Shown: positions 8,678-17,481 of the stretch, piece by piece
Position numbering within the stretch: the first letter of the stretch is position 1
Layout of the letters: the number at the start of each line of letters is the position of its first letter
Origin: an uncultured Pseudomonadota bacterium
Lineage (GTDB): Bacteria; Pseudomonadota; Alphaproteobacteria; RF32; CAG-239
Length of the DNA stretch: 64,000 bases
Reading direction: 5' to 3'
NCBI GenBank assembly: GCA_949292335.1
Contig: CASEYY010000041.1
Coordinates: forward strand, 40,955-104,954
Made by a program: the position numbers and the translations under genes
The notes under the pieces: generated by a model
What the model saw: the letters and a program-made list of their open reading frames with translations, nothing else
Database searches by the model: none
Told to the model about the DNA's origin: nothing

Positions 8678-8753
8678 CGACTTATTGTTTTGACTTTTGA
8701 TTTTGGCGGTTTATGCTATAATCCGGTCAACATTAACAATAAGTCGTTTTTTT
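8678..8753 (+). terminator. Terminator-like inverted repeat enclosing the dnaN promoter
   Basis: CGACTTATTGTT (8678–8689) and AACAATAAGTCG (8735–8746) are perfect 12-bp inverted arms followed by seven Ts. The loop is 45 nt and contains the dnaN -10 box. GTTGAC (8673–8678) and GTCAAC (8726–8731) form a second, crossing pair, so a pseudoknot or alternative fold is possible. Transcripts from dnaA would include the whole structure; those started at the internal promoter would lack its left arm. Confidence 0.45.
8714..8722 (+). promoter_or_regulatory. Extended -10 promoter of dnaN
   Basis: TGCTATAAT is a perfect extended -10 element (TGnTATAAT) about 45 bp before the dnaN start. The -35 region is weak, as expected for extended -10 promoters. 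Confidence 0.6.
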
Positions 8754-8766
8754 ATGGGTTGAAAAT

Positions 8767-9885
8767 ATGAGATTTACTATTGAACGTGCTAATCTACTTA
8801 AAACTCTGAGCCATGTTCAGAGCATCGTGGAAAAAAGAAACACCATTCCGGTTCTCTCAAATGTAAGAATCGAAGCTTTGGGTGACGGTATAAGCTTTAA
8901 GGCTACCGATATGGATACCGAAATCACCGAAATGGCTGATGCTAAAATTATCGAAACAGGTGCAACCACCGCTCCGGCTCATATGCTTTACGATATCGTA
9001 CGCAAGCTTTCGGACGGATCACAGGTTGAGTTGATTTATCCTGATGATAAAGGCCAGCTTACAATATCTTCCGGTCGCTCCAAATTCTCGCTTTCAACCA
9101 TTGCCGTAGAAGATTTTCCGGTTATTTCCGGTGATAAATTACCGACATCTTTTGTTATGGCCAAAGACGAATTAAAAGATGTTATTGACAGAACTCAATT
9201 CGCCGTTTCAACCGAAGAAACCAGATATTATTTAAATGGTTTGTTTGTTCATGCCAAAAAAGAAGGGGCTTCCGAAGTATTGCGTGTAGTTGCTACCGAT
9301 GGTCACCGCTTGGCTTGCGTTGAAACTCCGCTACCTAAAGGTGCCGAAAACCTCAACGGTGTCATTATCCCAAGGAAAACCGTCGCCGAAATCAGAAAAC
9401 TTATTGACGATAACTCCGTGGAGAATGTTACGGTTGAAATATCGGAGAATAAGGTTCGCTTCTCAATTACCGATATTACTTTGACCTCTAAATTAATCGA
9501 CGGTACTTACCCCGATTACGAAAGAGTTATCCCGACCGATAATGATAAATCTTTGGAACTTAATGTTAAAGATTTGGCGGCCGCCGTTGACCGTGTATCG
9601 GTGGTAGCAGAAAGAACCAGAGCTATTAAAATGCTCACTCATCCAAACAAAATAACTATCGTAACTTCAAGTCCGGATTTGGGCAGTGCATCCGAGGATT
9701 TGGAAGCTAAATATGATGCCGAAGCTTTGGAAATCGGTTATAACTTCCGTTATCTCTTGGATATTTTGGCCGAAATTAAAGGCGATACCGTTAAAATTTC
9801 TTTTGCCGACGCTTCTTCGCCTTCGGTTATCCATGATACATCGGATGCTAGTGCAATCTATGTTTTAATGCCAATGAGAGTATAA
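8767..9885 (+). CDS. dnaN: DNA polymerase III beta subunit (sliding clamp)
   Basis: The clamp tethers polymerase III to DNA. The 372-residue length, the N-terminal MRFTIERANLLKTLSHVQ, the VVATDGHRLA motif and the C-terminal YVLMPMRV are typical of bacterial DnaN. It lies 110 bp after dnaA with its own extended -10 promoter. Its TAA is followed immediately by the ATG of recF, so the two are likely co-transcribed and coupled. Confidence 0.97.
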   Translation: MRFTIERANLLKTLSHVQSIVEKRNTIPVLSNVRIEALGDGISFKATDMDTEITEMADAKIIETGATTAPAHMLYDIVRKLSDGSQVELIYPDDKGQLTISSGRSKFSLSTIAVEDFPVISGDKLPTSFVMAKDELKDVIDRTQFAVSTEETRYYLNGLFVHAKKEGASEVLRVVATDGHRLACVETPLPKGAENLNGVIIPRKTVAEIRKLIDDNSVENVTVEISENKVRFSITDITLTSKLIDGTYPDYERVIPTDNDKSLELNVKDLAAAVDRVSVVAERTRAIKMLTHPNKITIVTSSPDLGSASEDLEAKYDAEALEIGYNFRYLLDILAEIKGDTVKISFADASSPSVIHDTSDASAIYVLMPMRV

Positions 9886-11115
9886 ATGAATCAACTCGCA
9901 TATAGTTTGGCCAGTTTAACTAAGTTAAAGTCAGGTGTAAAACGCCTGACTTTAACTGACTTTAGAAACTACCAATCTTTGCGTATTGAAGCCGAAATCG
10001 CTCCCATTGTTATATATGGCGAAAACGGAAGCGGTAAAACCAATATTTTGGAGGCAATCTCTTTTCTAACTCCGGGAAGAGGTCTCAGAGCTGCCAGACT
10101 GGCTGATATAAAAAGATTTATTCCCCAAATTGCCGCCTCAAACGAAATATCTTTTATCTCTCCGCTTAATTGGGCGGTGGCCGCCGATATTTATTTGAAC
10201 GACGAAGTAGTCAACATTGCTACGGCAGTCGAAAAGTCTAATCGCGAAACATCAGATGACTTTGAGAGTACAACTTCTTTTGAAAGAAGAATTGTTAAAA
10301 TAAATGAGCAAAAAGCATCTTCGCAAGCCGAGTTGGGAAAATATTTTGCGGCAAATTGGATAACTCCGCAAATGGACAGGTTATTCAGGGGTGGAAGCCA
10401 ACCCAGAAGAGCCTTTCTAGACAGGCTGGTATATGCCTTTGATTTTGAACATGGCAAAAGAACCGCAAATTTTGAACACTTGTATCGTGAGTGGTTTCGC
10501 CTGATAAAGTCAGGAAAATCGGACAATATCTGGCTTGATTCTCTAGAAGAAAAAATGGCCGCGGAAGGAGTTGCCATCGCAGCGGCCAGAAAAGAGCAAA
10601 TTACCAGACTTAACGCCTTTATCGAAAATGAGCCTGATGATGTATTTCCTTCGGTAAAGATGGAGCTTTGCGGTATCATCGAAAACGCTTTGGATAAAAA
10701 AGCCGCCGTGGAAGTTGAATTTGACTATAAAAACCTGATAGCCAAACAACGATATAAAGCAATGGAAAATGAATCTCCGGACGGCGTTAACAAAACCGAT
10801 TTTAAGGTCTTCTTTAAAAAGAAAGGTATGCCTGCCGAGTTATGCTCTACCGGCGAACAGAAATCATTGCTTATCAGCATTATTTTAGCCCAAACCAAAT
10901 GCCAGACCTTGCACCAAGGATTTGCTCCGGTTATGTTGCTTGATGAAGTTGCGGCTCACCTTGATGATATAAAAAAAGAGGCTTTACTGAAAAAAATTAA
11001 AGATTTGGGTATTCAAGCTTGGATTACCACTACCAATCCGGAAATTTTTGCTTCCATTAAAAATGACGCACAGTTCTTTTGCCTAAAAAATAATAAGCTG
11101 CTGCAAACAGATTAA
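9886..11115 (+). CDS. recF: DNA replication and repair protein RecF
   Basis: RecF loads RecA at gaps together with RecO and RecR. The 409-residue protein has Walker A GENGSGKTN, the signature region CSTGEQKSLLISII and Walker B VMLLDEVAAHLD, as expected for an SMC-like ATPase. It begins directly after the dnaN stop. recR is also in this window (36814–37407). gyrB, often the next gene, does not follow; an autotransporter gene comes next. Confidence 0.95.
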   Translation: MNQLAYSLASLTKLKSGVKRLTLTDFRNYQSLRIEAEIAPIVIYGENGSGKTNILEAISFLTPGRGLRAARLADIKRFIPQIAASNEISFISPLNWAVAADIYLNDEVVNIATAVEKSNRETSDDFESTTSFERRIVKINEQKASSQAELGKYFAANWITPQMDRLFRGGSQPRRAFLDRLVYAFDFEHGKRTANFEHLYREWFRLIKSGKSDNIWLDSLEEKMAAEGVAIAAARKEQITRLNAFIENEPDDVFPSVKMELCGIIENALDKKAAVEVEFDYKNLIAKQRYKAMENESPDGVNKTDFKVFFKKKGMPAELCSTGEQKSLLISIILAQTKCQTLHQGFAPVMLLDEVAAHLDDIKKEALLKKIKDLGIQAWITTTNPEIFASIKNDAQFFCLKNNKLLQTD

Positions 11116-11141
11116 AATAAAAAAATAATCATCATAAAAAC

Positions 11142-11251
11142 GAATCGCTGCAACGATTTGCGGAGAATCGTCGGTTTTGTTTGCGGGAATCGGTAATTTT
11201 TTGTTAAGCATTGTTAAATAGAATCGACCATGTAATACTGATTCGCGATTC
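11142..11251 (+). promoter_or_regulatory. GANTC-clustered promoter region of autotransporter 1
   Basis: Six GANTC sites lie in 110 bp, at 11142, 11165, 11187, 11221, 11240 and 11247. The core TTGTTAA (11201–11207), 11 bp, TAGAATCGACC (11219–11229) resembles that of the second autotransporter. GAATC overlaps the likely -10 box TAGAAT. TGATTCG at 11239–11245 fits the YGAKTCG motif reported for the regulator GcrA. Confidence 0.55.
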
Positions 11252-11270
11252 TGTTTACGGTGTGACTTTT

Positions 11271-14200
11271 ATGTTGGTTGTTGAAAAAAAATATATGCTT
11301 TTTACAAGCCGGGCTTTGGCAACATTACTGTTGCTTTACGGAAGCTCCGCTTTGGCCGTTGAGGAAAGCAAAGATGTTTCCTCAGGTGAAACCGTAAACG
11401 ACTTAACCATTTCTACCGACGATACGGCCGACTACGCAATACTCAATGTAAACAGCGGGGGTACGGCTCAAAACACTACCGTAAGTACCGATGGTGTTAT
11501 GTATGTGGCCGGTTCGGCAACGCAAATAACCGTAAACAACCAAGGTGCTGTTGGAGTACAATCCGGCGGAATTGCAAATGACATTTCCTTAGATGAAGGA
11601 TACTTGAATGTTTCTGGTAGCGGCTCGGCGACCAATGTCACAGCTACCAACAATAGTACTATCGATGCTTCTGAAAGCGGAGCTAATATATCCGGTTTAA
11701 CGATGGATTCTTCAAGCAATTTCTATTTTTCGACCAATATTGAATTGTCTGCGGCAACTCTTGACGGTAGTGATATGGGAAGCATAAGTGCCAGTACAGC
11801 TACAGATTTGGTCATCAATAAAGGATCAAACCTTGAAGTAGACAGCGGCGGGTCTGCTAACAACACGACCGTCAACGGCGGAAGTCTTGATGTTATAAAT
11901 GGTGCCTTAATTACCGACACCACGGTAAATAGCGGCGGCACGGTAAATGTTACCTCGGGCTCGGCCGATACGATTACGGTGACCGAAAGCGGAACCGTCA
12001 ATGTTGACAGCTCCTCTACCGTAACCGATGTTACTTTAACCGGAACCGATAGCGATAATCTGGCAGTTATCAATATTAACGGAGGAACCGCACAGAGTAC
12101 TACCCTTAACCAATTTAGCGAGATGAATGTAAACTCCGGCTTGGCCGAACAAACTTCCGTCGGAAATAATGCCGTTATCAATGTCAACGGAGGAACGGCA
12201 AATAATACAACCATACAAAGCGGCGGAACCATTAATGCTACTGCCGCCGGAGTAACCATATCAGATGTTACACTGGAAGACGGAAGTATATTTAATTTTT
12301 CAACCGACGTTTATATCACAGATGTAAAAGCCGCCGACGGCTCGGTCACGGGTGCAACAGTCGAAAATAATACAGCTTCCGGATTTAATATTACCGATGG
12401 TTCAAACTTAACGGCAAATGCAGGCGGAACTATTACAAATTCCACGGTCAGCGGGGGAACGGCAACCGTGGAAAATAACGGTACCATTATTGATACGACT
12501 TTCGAAAACGGAGGCACCTTGGTAGCAAATCAAGCAGGTGCTCAAGTGGGAAACGGTGTTGTAATTGACACTGATACCGGTGCCGGTTTTAATTTGTCGA
12601 CCTCGGCTACGGTTAATGGCTTAACTTATGGGACACAAACCATAAATATTACCGATAATTCAACTTCTGATTTTGACATCTTAGCGGGATCGACACTGGC
12701 TGTTGACAATGCCGGCACTGCTTCAAATATTAATGTTAACGGTGGCACACTTAATGTAAATTCCGGCGGAACCACAAATACCATAACCGTCAATTCGGGA
12801 CAAATGAATATTGATGCCGCTGCGGCTTACAATACCGTAATCAACAATTCTGCCGTCGTTGCCGCAACCGGCAATTCTAGCTTATCTGATACAAATATTA
12901 ATTCCGGCGGAACACTAAACATTAGTTCAGGTACTGCGGCAAACACACTATACATCGGAAACGGCGGAGTATTGAATGTCAATCAAGACGCAACGGCAAA
13001 TGATATTAATGTGAGCGGAACGGCAAATATTAACAACGGAGGATTCGCTTCGGATGTTACGATTAATAATGCCGGTATTTTGAATGTTGCGAATGGGGCA
13101 ACAGCCTCAACGGTCACGACCAACAATGGCGGTATCCTTGTTACATCGGCAGGTGCCACCGTTGATAATCTTACCGCTAATGCAAATTCCATACTCAATT
13201 TGGGCACCGGAACAATACTCAAAAATGCTTTGGTAATCGACAAAGATGCAAATACCGCCGGTTCATCTCTTGACTTCGGCAATTTGTTCGGAACCGGTAC
13301 ACAGCTTACTTCTTTAACCTTAACCAATGGCGTAAATGAGGCTTTCGGCGGAGAACTTACCAGCCAAGCCGCAACAGACACCTCTTTAACCCTTTCCAAC
13401 GGAAATTATATTATTTCCGATAATGGCCAGAACGGCACCGTGCAAGTGAGCGGATGGAACAATGTTACTCTTGCAGAAGCAACCGTAAGATTGGAATCCG
13501 ATGTTACCTTAAACGGAACAGAACAGAACTTTATTATTAATAACGGAGCAACCCTTGATGTGTCCGGAACTTTAGGAAATGTCATAAATGCTTCAATCAA
13601 CGGTAACTTGGTTAATAACGGTACGGTTGATTTTAGTTTAACTTCCGACGGAAGTGCAAATGATATTCTTAACATATCCGGAAATCTTACCGGTGCTACC
13701 GGTTCAAATATTGTAATGAACATAAACACCTTGGCAAATTCTTCCGACAAACTGGTTGTTGGGGGGCAGGTGTCAGGTTCTAACAGTATTTATTTTAAGA
13801 CATCTTCTACCGCTTTGCCATCTGCAAACATCCTTTTCGCCGAAGCTACCGGCGGAATGGCCGATGCTTTCAGTATCTGGAGAGTGGAAGGGTCTCCTTA
13901 TGCTTGGGATGTATTATTTGAAAATAATAAATGGTATGCTTATGTCACAAACGGCAATCAACCGGATGTCGTGCCGGAGATGGCTGCTTATTATGGATTA
14001 ATTGATAATATGTTTATGCAGACTACCAACTTAGGAGCAAATTTACGGAACCTGATGACAGAAAGTTCGTTCCGTAAGGCTCCTTGTAGGGTTCCTAATA
14101 ATCTTAAATACACCAACCGTATTTGTTATAGCAATCGTCCAGTCCTTTCGGGTTGGTTCGCTCCGGTATATAGTTCGGCCGAGGTAAAATCTCCGTATAA

Positions 14201-14933
14201 TTATGAAGCCTCTCTATATGGGGCTGACGGCGGACTGGATATACTGGGTGACGGAAATACCAAATTCGGTATTATGGCTTCCTATCGCAACGGTTCTTAT
14301 AATTTTGACGATAACGGTACTAATTACGCTATTACAAATTCTGCCGAAACAACTCTTAACTCTTATATGGGCGGTATTTACATAAGACACGATAGTAATT
14401 ATCTGTCTTTGATTGCCGCAGCTTATGCCGGTAAAGTTGATGCCGATATCTCTACCGATGACAGGGTCAGTGCCGATACATCCGCTACCGTGACCGGTGC
14501 AACCCTTGATGTTAATTATATTTGGCAAAACATCAGCGGATTCCGCATTGAACCGGGGGTTAGAATTTCTTATACTAGGTTAGCGGTTGATGATCTTAAC
14601 GATAATGCCGGAAAATCCGTTGACTTTGGTAACAGCTCAAGAATTGAAGCCGAAGCCGGAATTAAATTTGCTCAAAGATGGGAATTCCGCGACGCAAAGG
14701 CCGAGATTTTCTTTAGACCGGCAATCTTGCAAACCATAAATGACGGTAATGATTTTGAGCTGATTATCGATAGATATTTCGAATCTCTGGAAGATCGCAC
14801 CCTTACCAGACTTGAACTGGGTACTTCTTTTGATATGCTTGGTAACTGGAGTGCGGCAATGTCGGGAGCTTACACCTTTGATTCCGACTACAGCGATATC
14901 TCCGCTAAATTAAGCCTGCAGTATAATTTCTAG
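11271..14933 (+). CDS. AIDA-type repeat autotransporter adhesin (paralogue 1)
   Basis: This is a predicted type V secreted surface protein of 1220 residues. It has a signal peptide ending near SSALA, then a long passenger made of about 20-residue strand-loop-strand repeats of the form VNSGGTANNTTV..GG, as in AIDA-I-like adhesins, ending at about residue 900. A linker with two Cys (APCR and ICYS, about 938 and 952) precedes a C-terminal autotransporter beta-barrel ending in LQYNF. WRVEGSPYAWD and NKWYAY before the barrel are shared with the paralogue at 37535. The start is placed at ATG 11271; ATG 11295 is an alternative. Its stop overlaps the convergent ABC transporter gene. Confidence 0.9.
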   Translation: MLVVEKKYMLFTSRALATLLLLYGSSALAVEESKDVSSGETVNDLTISTDDTADYAILNVNSGGTAQNTTVSTDGVMYVAGSATQITVNNQGAVGVQSGGIANDISLDEGYLNVSGSGSATNVTATNNSTIDASESGANISGLTMDSSSNFYFSTNIELSAATLDGSDMGSISASTATDLVINKGSNLEVDSGGSANNTTVNGGSLDVINGALITDTTVNSGGTVNVTSGSADTITVTESGTVNVDSSSTVTDVTLTGTDSDNLAVININGGTAQSTTLNQFSEMNVNSGLAEQTSVGNNAVINVNGGTANNTTIQSGGTINATAAGVTISDVTLEDGSIFNFSTDVYITDVKAADGSVTGATVENNTASGFNITDGSNLTANAGGTITNSTVSGGTATVENNGTIIDTTFENGGTLVANQAGAQVGNGVVIDTDTGAGFNLSTSATVNGLTYGTQTINITDNSTSDFDILAGSTLAVDNAGTASNINVNGGTLNVNSGGTTNTITVNSGQMNIDAAAAYNTVINNSAVVAATGNSSLSDTNINSGGTLNISSGTAANTLYIGNGGVLNVNQDATANDINVSGTANINNGGFASDVTINNAGILNVANGATASTVTTNNGGILVTSAGATVDNLTANANSILNLGTGTILKNALVIDKDANTAGSSLDFGNLFGTGTQLTSLTLTNGVNEAFGGELTSQAATDTSLTLSNGNYIISDNGQNGTVQVSGWNNVTLAEATVRLESDVTLNGTEQNFIINNGATLDVSGTLGNVINASINGNLVNNGTVDFSLTSDGSANDILNISGNLTGATGSNIVMNINTLANSSDKLVVGGQVSGSNSIYFKTSSTALPSANILFAEATGGMADAFSIWRVEGSPYAWDVLFENNKWYAYVTNGNQPDVVPEMAAYYGLIDNMFMQTTNLGANLRNLMTESSFRKAPCRVPNNLKYTNRICYSNRPVLSGWFAPVYSSAEVKSPYNYEASLYGADGGLDILGDGNTKFGIMASYRNGSYNFDDNGTNYAITNSAETTLNSYMGGIYIRHDSNYLSLIAAAYAGKVDADISTDDRVSADTSATVTGATLDVNYIWQNISGFRIEPGVRISYTRLAVDDLNDNAGKSVDFGNSSRIEAEAGIKFAQRWEFRDAKAEIFFRPAILQTINDGNDFELIIDRYFESLEDRTLTRLELGTSFDMLGNWSAAMSGAYTFDSDYSDISAKLSLQYNF

Positions 14934-16681
14934 TTTGATTGAATATATCCGTCGGATTGCATTTTAAACAGCTGGGCATAACGACCTTTTTGCCGCAATA
15001 AGCTAAGGTGCGAACCTTGTTCTACTATTTTGCCGTTTTCCAAAACAATTATCCTGTCCATTTCGCGAAGCGTGGAAAGGCGGTGGGCTATAGCTATTAC
15101 CGTTTTGTTTTTCATCAAGATTTTTAGGGATTCTTGAATATATTTTTCGCTTTCGCTGTCAAGTGATGAGGTCGCTTCATCGAAAATCAGAATCGGTGCA
15201 TTTTTTAGCAAAGCTCTGGCGATAGCTATTCTTTGTCTTTCGCCGCCGGATAAAATAACTCCTCGGTCCCCGACTTTGGTCTGATATTTGTCGGGAAACT
15301 TTTCTATAAACTTATCGGCGGAGGCTTGTTTGGCTGCTTTTATTACCTCGGCTTCGTCGGCTTGAGGATTACCGTATTTTATATTATCAGCCAAGCTGCG
15401 ATTGAATAAACAAACATCCTGCGGTATAACCGATATATGCTTGTGCAGAGAATCTTGCGTAATATCTCTGATATCATGGCCGTTGATGGTAATACTTCCA
15501 TTTTTTACATCAAAATAGCGGTCAATAAGCTTTATCAAGGTCGATTTGCCGGCTCCTGATGAACCAACAATGCCAACCTTTTCGCCGGCTTTTATGGTAA
15601 GATTAAAATTTTCAAATATTACCTGTTGGTCAGAGTAGAAAAATCCCACATCCTTAAATCTTACCGAGGCGGTTTTAATATTGAGCTCTTTTGCTCCGCC
15701 AGAATCTACTATTTCGGGCTCAACAGCCAAAGTTTCCAGTGCCGAATCTATTTGCCCGAAAAGACGCGACATATTGTTAAAAGCCCAGTTTACCGCAAAT
15801 ACAACTCCGCTTAGACGCCCGAATATCGTCAACAGAAAAATAAAATCTGTCGTTCCGATGTTCTTAAAATACAGCAAACCCAGACTTACAAAAACAAAAA
15901 ATGCAACCGACGAATCGGCAATCAATGAAAGATATAGGTTCATTAGGCATTTTTGCTTTTGCTCTTTACTTTCGGCTTGTCGCCATTGCCGCAGATTTTT
16001 AAGCAAATTGCTGCGTTCGTACTTATAGTTGGCAAAGCTTTTTATCTCGGAATAATTGGCTATCGAATCTATAACCACCGCACTGCAACGGCTTTGCTGA
16101 CTTGAAGTTTGCTTTGACAAGGCAGCACGGCGACAACCAAAATAGCGACCGGCGAAAAACATTATAACCAGCCATAAAACCAAAACGATACTCAGAATCG
16201 GGCTTATCCAAATTAAGATGCCTAAATTGACCAGCAAAAAGCAAAAATCAAACAAAACATTGCCCGATTGCATAAAGAAATCAACAACTCCGCTCTGCAA
16301 TAAACCGAATTTGTTAGATATGTTGCCGGCCATTTCATTGGTAAAATACGAAATTGAGTGTTTGTTTACATATGCAAAAACATCTTTGATTACAACTGAG
16401 CGAAGATGAGGTATTAATCTGGAAGCTATCCACATACTCAAGGCCTGTCCGCATGAGCCGATTAAGGATAATGAAATCGTAAACAACAGTAATTTTATCA
16501 GAGTTTCCCAATATTGCGGATTGGAAACTTCGGAAGAAGCGAAACTAAAAACACTGGCTAAAACATAAGCTCCGGATTGTATAGCTAAGCGAGATAATAT
16601 CGCCGTGAGCAAAACCATTAATAAAATATACTTAAAATCTTTGAGATAGCTCCAGATAAATTTTGCGGCGGTTTTTTGCAT
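14930..16681 (-). CDS. ABC exporter, fused permease and ATPase (MsbA/multidrug type)
   Basis: This is a half-transporter of 583 residues. The N-terminal part has about six membrane helices (residues 15–290), and the C-terminal nucleotide-binding domain has Walker A GSSGAGKST, Q-loop, signature LSGGERQR, Walker B ILIFDEATSSLDSE and the H-loop histidine (AHRLST). It should work as a homodimer exporting a lipid, drug or peptide; the substrate cannot be read from sequence. It is transcribed against the autotransporter gene, with the stop codons overlapping. Confidence 0.9.
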   Translation of the reverse strand: MQKTAAKFIWSYLKDFKYILLMVLLTAILSRLAIQSGAYVLASVFSFASSEVSNPQYWETLIKLLLFTISLSLIGSCGQALSMWIASRLIPHLRSVVIKDVFAYVNKHSISYFTNEMAGNISNKFGLLQSGVVDFFMQSGNVLFDFCFLLVNLGILIWISPILSIVLVLWLVIMFFAGRYFGCRRAALSKQTSSQQSRCSAVVIDSIANYSEIKSFANYKYERSNLLKNLRQWRQAESKEQKQKCLMNLYLSLIADSSVAFFVFVSLGLLYFKNIGTTDFIFLLTIFGRLSGVVFAVNWAFNNMSRLFGQIDSALETLAVEPEIVDSGGAKELNIKTASVRFKDVGFFYSDQQVIFENFNLTIKAGEKVGIVGSSGAGKSTLIKLIDRYFDVKNGSITINGHDIRDITQDSLHKHISVIPQDVCLFNRSLADNIKYGNPQADEAEVIKAAKQASADKFIEKFPDKYQTKVGDRGVILSGGERQRIAIARALLKNAPILIFDEATSSLDSESEKYIQESLKILMKNKTVIAIAHRLSTLREMDRIIVLENGKIVEQGSHLSLLRQKGRYAQLFKMQSDGYIQSN

Positions 16682-16772
16682 TTTTCTTAACCTAAAATTG
16701 ACAGTTTGGTGATATTGTTATACCATCGTAGAAGTTTTTGTGCAATATATTGCATTCTTGATACACAATCAT

Positions 16773-16787
16773 CTGCCCTTTGGGCAG
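16773..16787 (+). promoter_or_regulatory. Hairpin in the PTS-operon leader
   Basis: CTGCCC-TTT-GGGCAG lies nine bases before the AAAGGA ribosome site of the EIIA gene. A 14-bp perfect palindrome, TGCAATATATTGCA, is just upstream at 16741–16754, and TTGACA occurs at 16698–16703. The role is unknown; it could be an operator or a translation-control hairpin. Confidence 0.35.
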
Positions 16788-16805
16788 AAAATAAAGGACA
16801 ATAAA

Positions 16806-17204
16806 ATGATCGGATTAGTTTTGGTTACTCACGGAAATCTGGCCAACGAATTTATTTCGGCTATGCAACATGTCGTCGGGCCTCAGGAGCAGGTGCGTGC
16901 GGTATGTATCGGTCCGGAAGATGACATGGAAATGCGGCGAAACGAAATTTTGCAAAAGGTTGAAGAAGTTAACAGCGGTCAGGGCGTGGTGTTGTTGACC
17001 GATATGTTTGGCGGTACTCCTTCTAATTTGGCTTTGTCGGTTATGGATAGAGCAAATGTTGAAATTTTGGCCGGAATTAACTTGCCGATGTTGATTAAAA
17101 TTGCTTCGTTGCGAAAAGACTGCGATATGAAAAAAACCGTTGAGGGTGCTCAGGAAGCAGGCAAAAAATATATTAATATCGCATCGCAATTATTGGGTAA
17201 ATAA
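16806..17204 (+). CDS. PTS EIIA component, mannose family
   Basis: The 132-residue protein has the EIIA-Man fold signature (MIGLVLVTHG, phospho-acceptor His9; LLTDMFGGTPSN). In alphaproteobacteria this EIIA usually belongs to a regulatory phosphorelay without a sugar permease, and no EIIB/C gene is nearby. The start is ATG 16806 behind AAAGGA; the longer upstream frame has no ribosome site. HPr follows by one base, and HPr kinase is encoded at 43785–44192. Confidence 0.92.
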   Translation: MIGLVLVTHGNLANEFISAMQHVVGPQEQVRAVCIGPEDDMEMRRNEILQKVEEVNSGQGVVLLTDMFGGTPSNLALSVMDRANVEILAGINLPMLIKIASLRKDCDMKKTVEGAQEAGKKYINIASQLLGK

Positions 17205-17205
17205 G

Positions 17206-17481
17206 ATGACTGATAAATTAGTTAAAGATTTAGAAATTAAAAACATTAAAGGTTTGCACGCCCGTGCCGCCGCCGCCTTTGTAAAAACCGTAGAACCTTT
17301 TGACGCTACCGTCGAAGTTGAAAGAATCGGACAGTGTGTCAGCGGTACTTCAATCATGGGATTGATGATGCTGGCGGCCTCGAAAGGAACTACCATTAAA
17401 GTATCAACCTCTGGTAAACAGGCAACTGAGGTTATGAAAGCCATTGAGGAGTTGTTAAATAACAAATTCGGAGAAGAGTAA
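17206..17481 (+). CDS. ptsH: Phosphocarrier protein HPr
   Basis: HPr transfers phosphate from Enzyme I to EIIA. The 91-residue protein has the active-site motif GLHARAAAAF (His18) and a serine equivalent to the HprK target (Ser49 in GTSIMGLMML). The start is ATG 17206, two bases after the EIIA stop. Enzyme I (ptsP/ptsI) is not in this window. Its stop is followed at once by the GTG of the methyltransferase gene, which is an unusual partner. Confidence 0.94.
   Translation: MTDKLVKDLEIKNIKGLHARAAAAFVKTVEPFDATVEVERIGQCVSGTSIMGLMMLAASKGTTIKVSTSGKQATEVMKAIEELLNNKFGEE

Noticed and set aside
11271-13300. Repeats of the autotransporter passenger as a possible CRISPR or tandem DNA repeat array
   Set aside because: The repetition is at protein level with variable DNA; units are part of one open frame and no spacer pattern exists.
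11468-13750. Long minus-strand open frames inside the first autotransporter gene
   Set aside because: They are mirror frames of the Asn/Thr/Gly-rich repeats; they lack ribosome sites and family features.
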